From NCBI GenBank assembly GCA_026075535.2, contig AP026550.1, forward strand, positions 4,092,001-4,156,000: a stretch of DNA of 64,000 nt. The letters run 5' to 3'. Made by a program: the position numbers and the translations under genes. This DNA is from Tricholoma matsutake. Its lineage: Eukaryota > Basidiomycota > Agaricomycetes > Agaricales > Tricholomataceae. The notes under the pieces are model-generated. The model was not told the DNA's origin. It worked only from the letters and a program-made list of their open reading frames with translations, and made no database searches. Position 1 is the first letter of the stretch; the number at the start of each line of letters is the position of its first letter. Shown here piece by piece: positions 61,200 to 64,000 of this stretch.

Positions 61200-64000
61200 A
61201 TGTCTTCAACTCTTGAGAAACTCGTTCAAACTTTCGACGGATCAAATTACATTCAATGGGCCGACTCAATGAAGGTGTGGCTCAGGTCTCAGGGCCTCTG
61301 GCAAATAACTAGCGGGGCAGAGCAAAAACCGCCCCCGGCGCCTCCCTTGACGGTGATGAACGCTACTTTGGTAGTGGATGCTAATGCCAAGCTCCAGACC
61401 TGGAGCAACAAAAATGACCAGGCCATTGGTAGCCTAGTGCTCCACCTGGCCCCCTCCATTCAGCAGCGTGCCAACTCAAAGGACACTGCTGAGGAGGTGT
61501 GGGATCTCATCCACACCAATTATGGTGTGGACGGCCCCTCCCAAGTCTTCGCGGACTTTAGGTCCGCAATAGCGATCAAGATCCCGGCTGCGAACCCCGC
61601 ACTGGAGATTGCTAGAATGGCAGACAAATTTGAGTGCCTTATGGCTGCTAACATCGCCATCCCCGAGCTAGTGCAAGCAATGATTCTACTTGCTGTGATG
61701 CCGTGTGAGTACGATTCCTTGTCCGCAATGGTCCTTAACACGACTGCTACTAGTCCCTTGACATTTAAACATGTCAAGGACTCCATTGTCGCTGAAGCCT
61801 CAAGGCACACAGCAGTAGGAAAGCCCGCTGGCCAGCCTCAGGCCAACAAACTTTCTGCTGTTAAGCGCAAAGGGGGAAACCCCAAATGGCAGCCCAAAGA
61901 AGGGCAAAACAGCAACGGAGACTCGTCCCGAAAGCGTGGATGACGTGGGGACAGAAAGACTAAGGAGGAGAAGCCAAAGGAGAAACATACCCACCTCGCC
62001 TCCAATGCCTATACCACCATAAATGGTAATGGCACCATCATACCACCGATGCTGCTTATACAATGCATCGAAAGACGTGAACACACTCCCACAAGGGATC
62101 CTCACCGCCGACTGCCTGCACAGGCATATATGGGCGCGGCCTCTACCTCTCGTTCGGTTTATGCCGAATATCAGCAAGCTCGAGACACCCTCAAGCAAAT
62201 GCAACTTCCACGCAGCGTGAAAAATCTGCAACTGCTGGAAGAGCACCTGACGGTGTGAGAAGGAAAGAGAAGAAGGATAGAACCAGAACCCGAGTCTAGG
62301 ATCGAGGAGGTAGAAGACGATACCGTCTCCCTCGGATCTGAACCTCCGGTGTCTGATGAGGAAGTGTGGAAAGCCGTCGACGAAATGCTCATCGATGAAC
62401 CCCTTGATACAGGGGCGTATGATGACAGGTCAGTCCTTTTCCCTGCCACAAGCACTAAGATTAATATTCCTATGAATACAGCGAACTTTTCATGTGAAAT
62501 TTTACCGCTATTAAATGTATCATGGAATTATTTAGATCTTAATATATGTGCTATGTGTGCAAAGGGAGATTGTAAGAAAGGTGCCGACTGGATCATGGAT
62601 TCAGGCACATCAAAACACTTCACTGGTGAAATAAAAGATTTCGCTTCTTACGAGCCTTTACTGAGAAAGGACTCTACCTTGGTCCAAACGGCCACTGGTA
62701 CTACTCATATAGTAGGAAAAGGAGCAGTCTTCATTAAACACCAGCTAGTATGTCATGGGAAGTCAGAGATGCGTGAAACGTGGTTATACCCTGTCTACTA
62801 CATACCCGACATTAATACTCAATTGATGTCAATGGGGGTCTTTTTACAAGACGGAAGTGATGTGCGTGGTTCCTCCACACACATTTCATTTATCGAGCAT
62901 GGAAACCCGATCATGCATTGTGTCCCTCTAAGGAGGAAAGACACGATCTATTGGGCTCGGACTCATATATTGAGCACCAAAAAGGTTAATGTCGCGACTA
63001 TTTATGTCGCTGACTACTTGACTTGGCATAGGCAACTTGGACACCCATCCAAAGAGGCGCTAGGGAAAATGCCTAAAAGCACCATAAAATTCCCAAGGAA
63101 TTTAATTATTCCTAAAGACAAAATTATATGTCCAGAGTGTGCAGAAGGGAAAATGACCTCAAAATCTTTTCCCGAGTCAGACTCATGAGCTGACAAATCC
63201 TTTGAATTAATACATTCCGACCTAAAGGAACTCCCGGTACTATCGTACCACAAACATAAATACTTCATTGTATTTCTGGATGACAAAACGTCACATATTT
63301 GGGTCCAATGTCTCAGAAAGAAATCTGATGCTGCTGCAGCGATTAGACAATTTCAAGCGATGGCTAAAACCCAATATGGCGCTACAATCAAGTGCTGGCG
63401 TGTCGATCCAGGGGGGGAGTTCAAGGATCGTGAGCTACAAAAAACAGCTCAAGGACTTAGGCATCAAAATAGAGATGTCTGCACCCCATGTTCATCAACA
63501 GAACGGGCGCGCAGAGTGCGCCATAAGGACAATAATGGAAAAGTCGCAAACCTTGCGATTCACCGCTTGTCTACCACAATCATGGTGGGAATTTTGCATA
63601 GAACATGCAACACATTTATACAACCGAACCCCAATAAGGCGCCTGAAATGGCTGACACCTTTTGAGGACCTGACAAAGGTCCGCCCAGATCTAAACAATC
63701 TGAAGGTCTTTGGTTGCGGTGCTTATGTCTATCTACCAAAGGAAAGATGTCCAACAACATTATCTCCTCGATCGGAGTTAATGACGTACCTTGGAGTAGA
63801 AGATGGCATTAAAGCATATCGTTTCATGCGACAAAATGGCGCAATATTCATTGGTGCCATGGCACTATTTGATGAAACGATGTTCCCATGCTGTCCCGGA
63901 GCTAAAACTCCTGCCAAGACAGACCTTGGTGATTTTCCACCTCCAGAACCAGAAGATGACGACCACTCATCTGGAACGGATGGCAATGACCCTATACCGC
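61200..64000 (+). pseudogene. Copia gag-pol pseudogene, 3' end outside window
   Basis: Collinear with the intact polyprotein from ATG 61200. TGA stops lie at 61941, 62256 and 63186, each where the intact copy has CGA (Arg). One A is added in a run near 63436-63441, shifting the frame inside the integrase. Many other differences are CpG to TpG or CpA. The remaining frame (62349-63188 and the segments after it) still shows protease WIMDSGTSKHF and GAG-pre-integrase motifs. Confidence 0.88.

Larger units (their letters stand above)
60698..64000 (+). mobile_element. Second Copia copy, decayed, runs off the window
   Basis: Same family as 40237-45990. The LTR is 60698-60971 (274 bp; one 33-bp unit in place of two), with the primer site GGTTATGGGCCC at 60972-60983. 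Identity to the intact copy is high, yet the frame carries three TGA stops and a frameshift. Left flank pentamer is AGCCA; the 3' end is outside the window. Confidence 0.88.

Noticed and set aside
1..64000. tRNA, rRNA or other RNA genes
   Set aside because: No convincing tRNA B-box with cloverleaf and no rRNA segment was seen; the only tRNA-related sequence is the Copia primer-binding site.

Overview
The window comes from a filamentous basidiomycete, probably an agaric mushroom. Genes carry many 48-61 bp spliceosomal introns, and their families are typical of Agaricomycetes. The repeats are chromodomain Ty3/Gypsy elements, Copia, Plavaka and hAT elements. One Gypsy element is 6,047 bp with 426 bp LTRs. 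From memory these are the dimensions published for marY1 of Tricholoma matsutake, so that species or a close relative is my best guess; this needs a database check.

Layout. Positions 1-16.6 kb are compact, gene-rich host DNA: BUD6/AIP3 (-, partial), a DCR2-type metallophosphoesterase (-, 10 exons), mitochondrial ribosomal protein uL23m (+), a GH16 glycosidase (+), a leucine-rich-repeat protein (+), a multi-C2H2 zinc-finger protein (-), a ZDS1-type protein (-), MOZART1/MZT1 (-, 72 aa in three exons) and TMA16 (+). Two head-to-head pairs share short promoters (DCR2/uL23m, 156 bp; MZT1/TMA16, 144 bp). BUD6, ZDS1, MZT1 and DCR2 homologues act in polarity, microtubule nucleation or the cell cycle; I see no sign that their proximity is functional.

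From about 17 kb to the end the window is almost entirely nested transposons. In order: a decayed Plavaka-type DNA transposon (-) carrying a hAT MITE; a transposase-less CACTA-like element with long terminal inverted repeats and 3-bp duplications; a degenerate chromodomain Gypsy (-, called Gypsy-2 here) interrupted by a young marY1-like Gypsy (+); a decayed hAT transposase gene split by a full-length Copia element with identical LTRs and an intact 1,620-aa polyprotein; and the 3' half of an older marY1-like copy (46.05-58.78 kb). That older copy is itself interrupted by a hAT foldback and by a 9.8-kb LTR element holding a third Gypsy (-), a 5'-truncated marY1 fragment (-) and more hAT elements. 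A further hAT element and a decayed second Copia copy close the window.

The two most unusual signals are structural. (1) The ~705-bp LTR of Gypsy-2 contains an array of at least nine hairpins; four share the same seven-base loop on stems that differ by paired changes. (2) Inside at least three distinct DNA transposons a module recurs: a 12-14 bp perfect or near-perfect hairpin with GGCCC in the stem, followed at once by a 52-64 nt intron-like segment (GTA donor, CTAAC branch box, TAG acceptor). Stems differ between copies but stay paired. All coordinates and splice sites were read by eye; no alignment or folding program was run.
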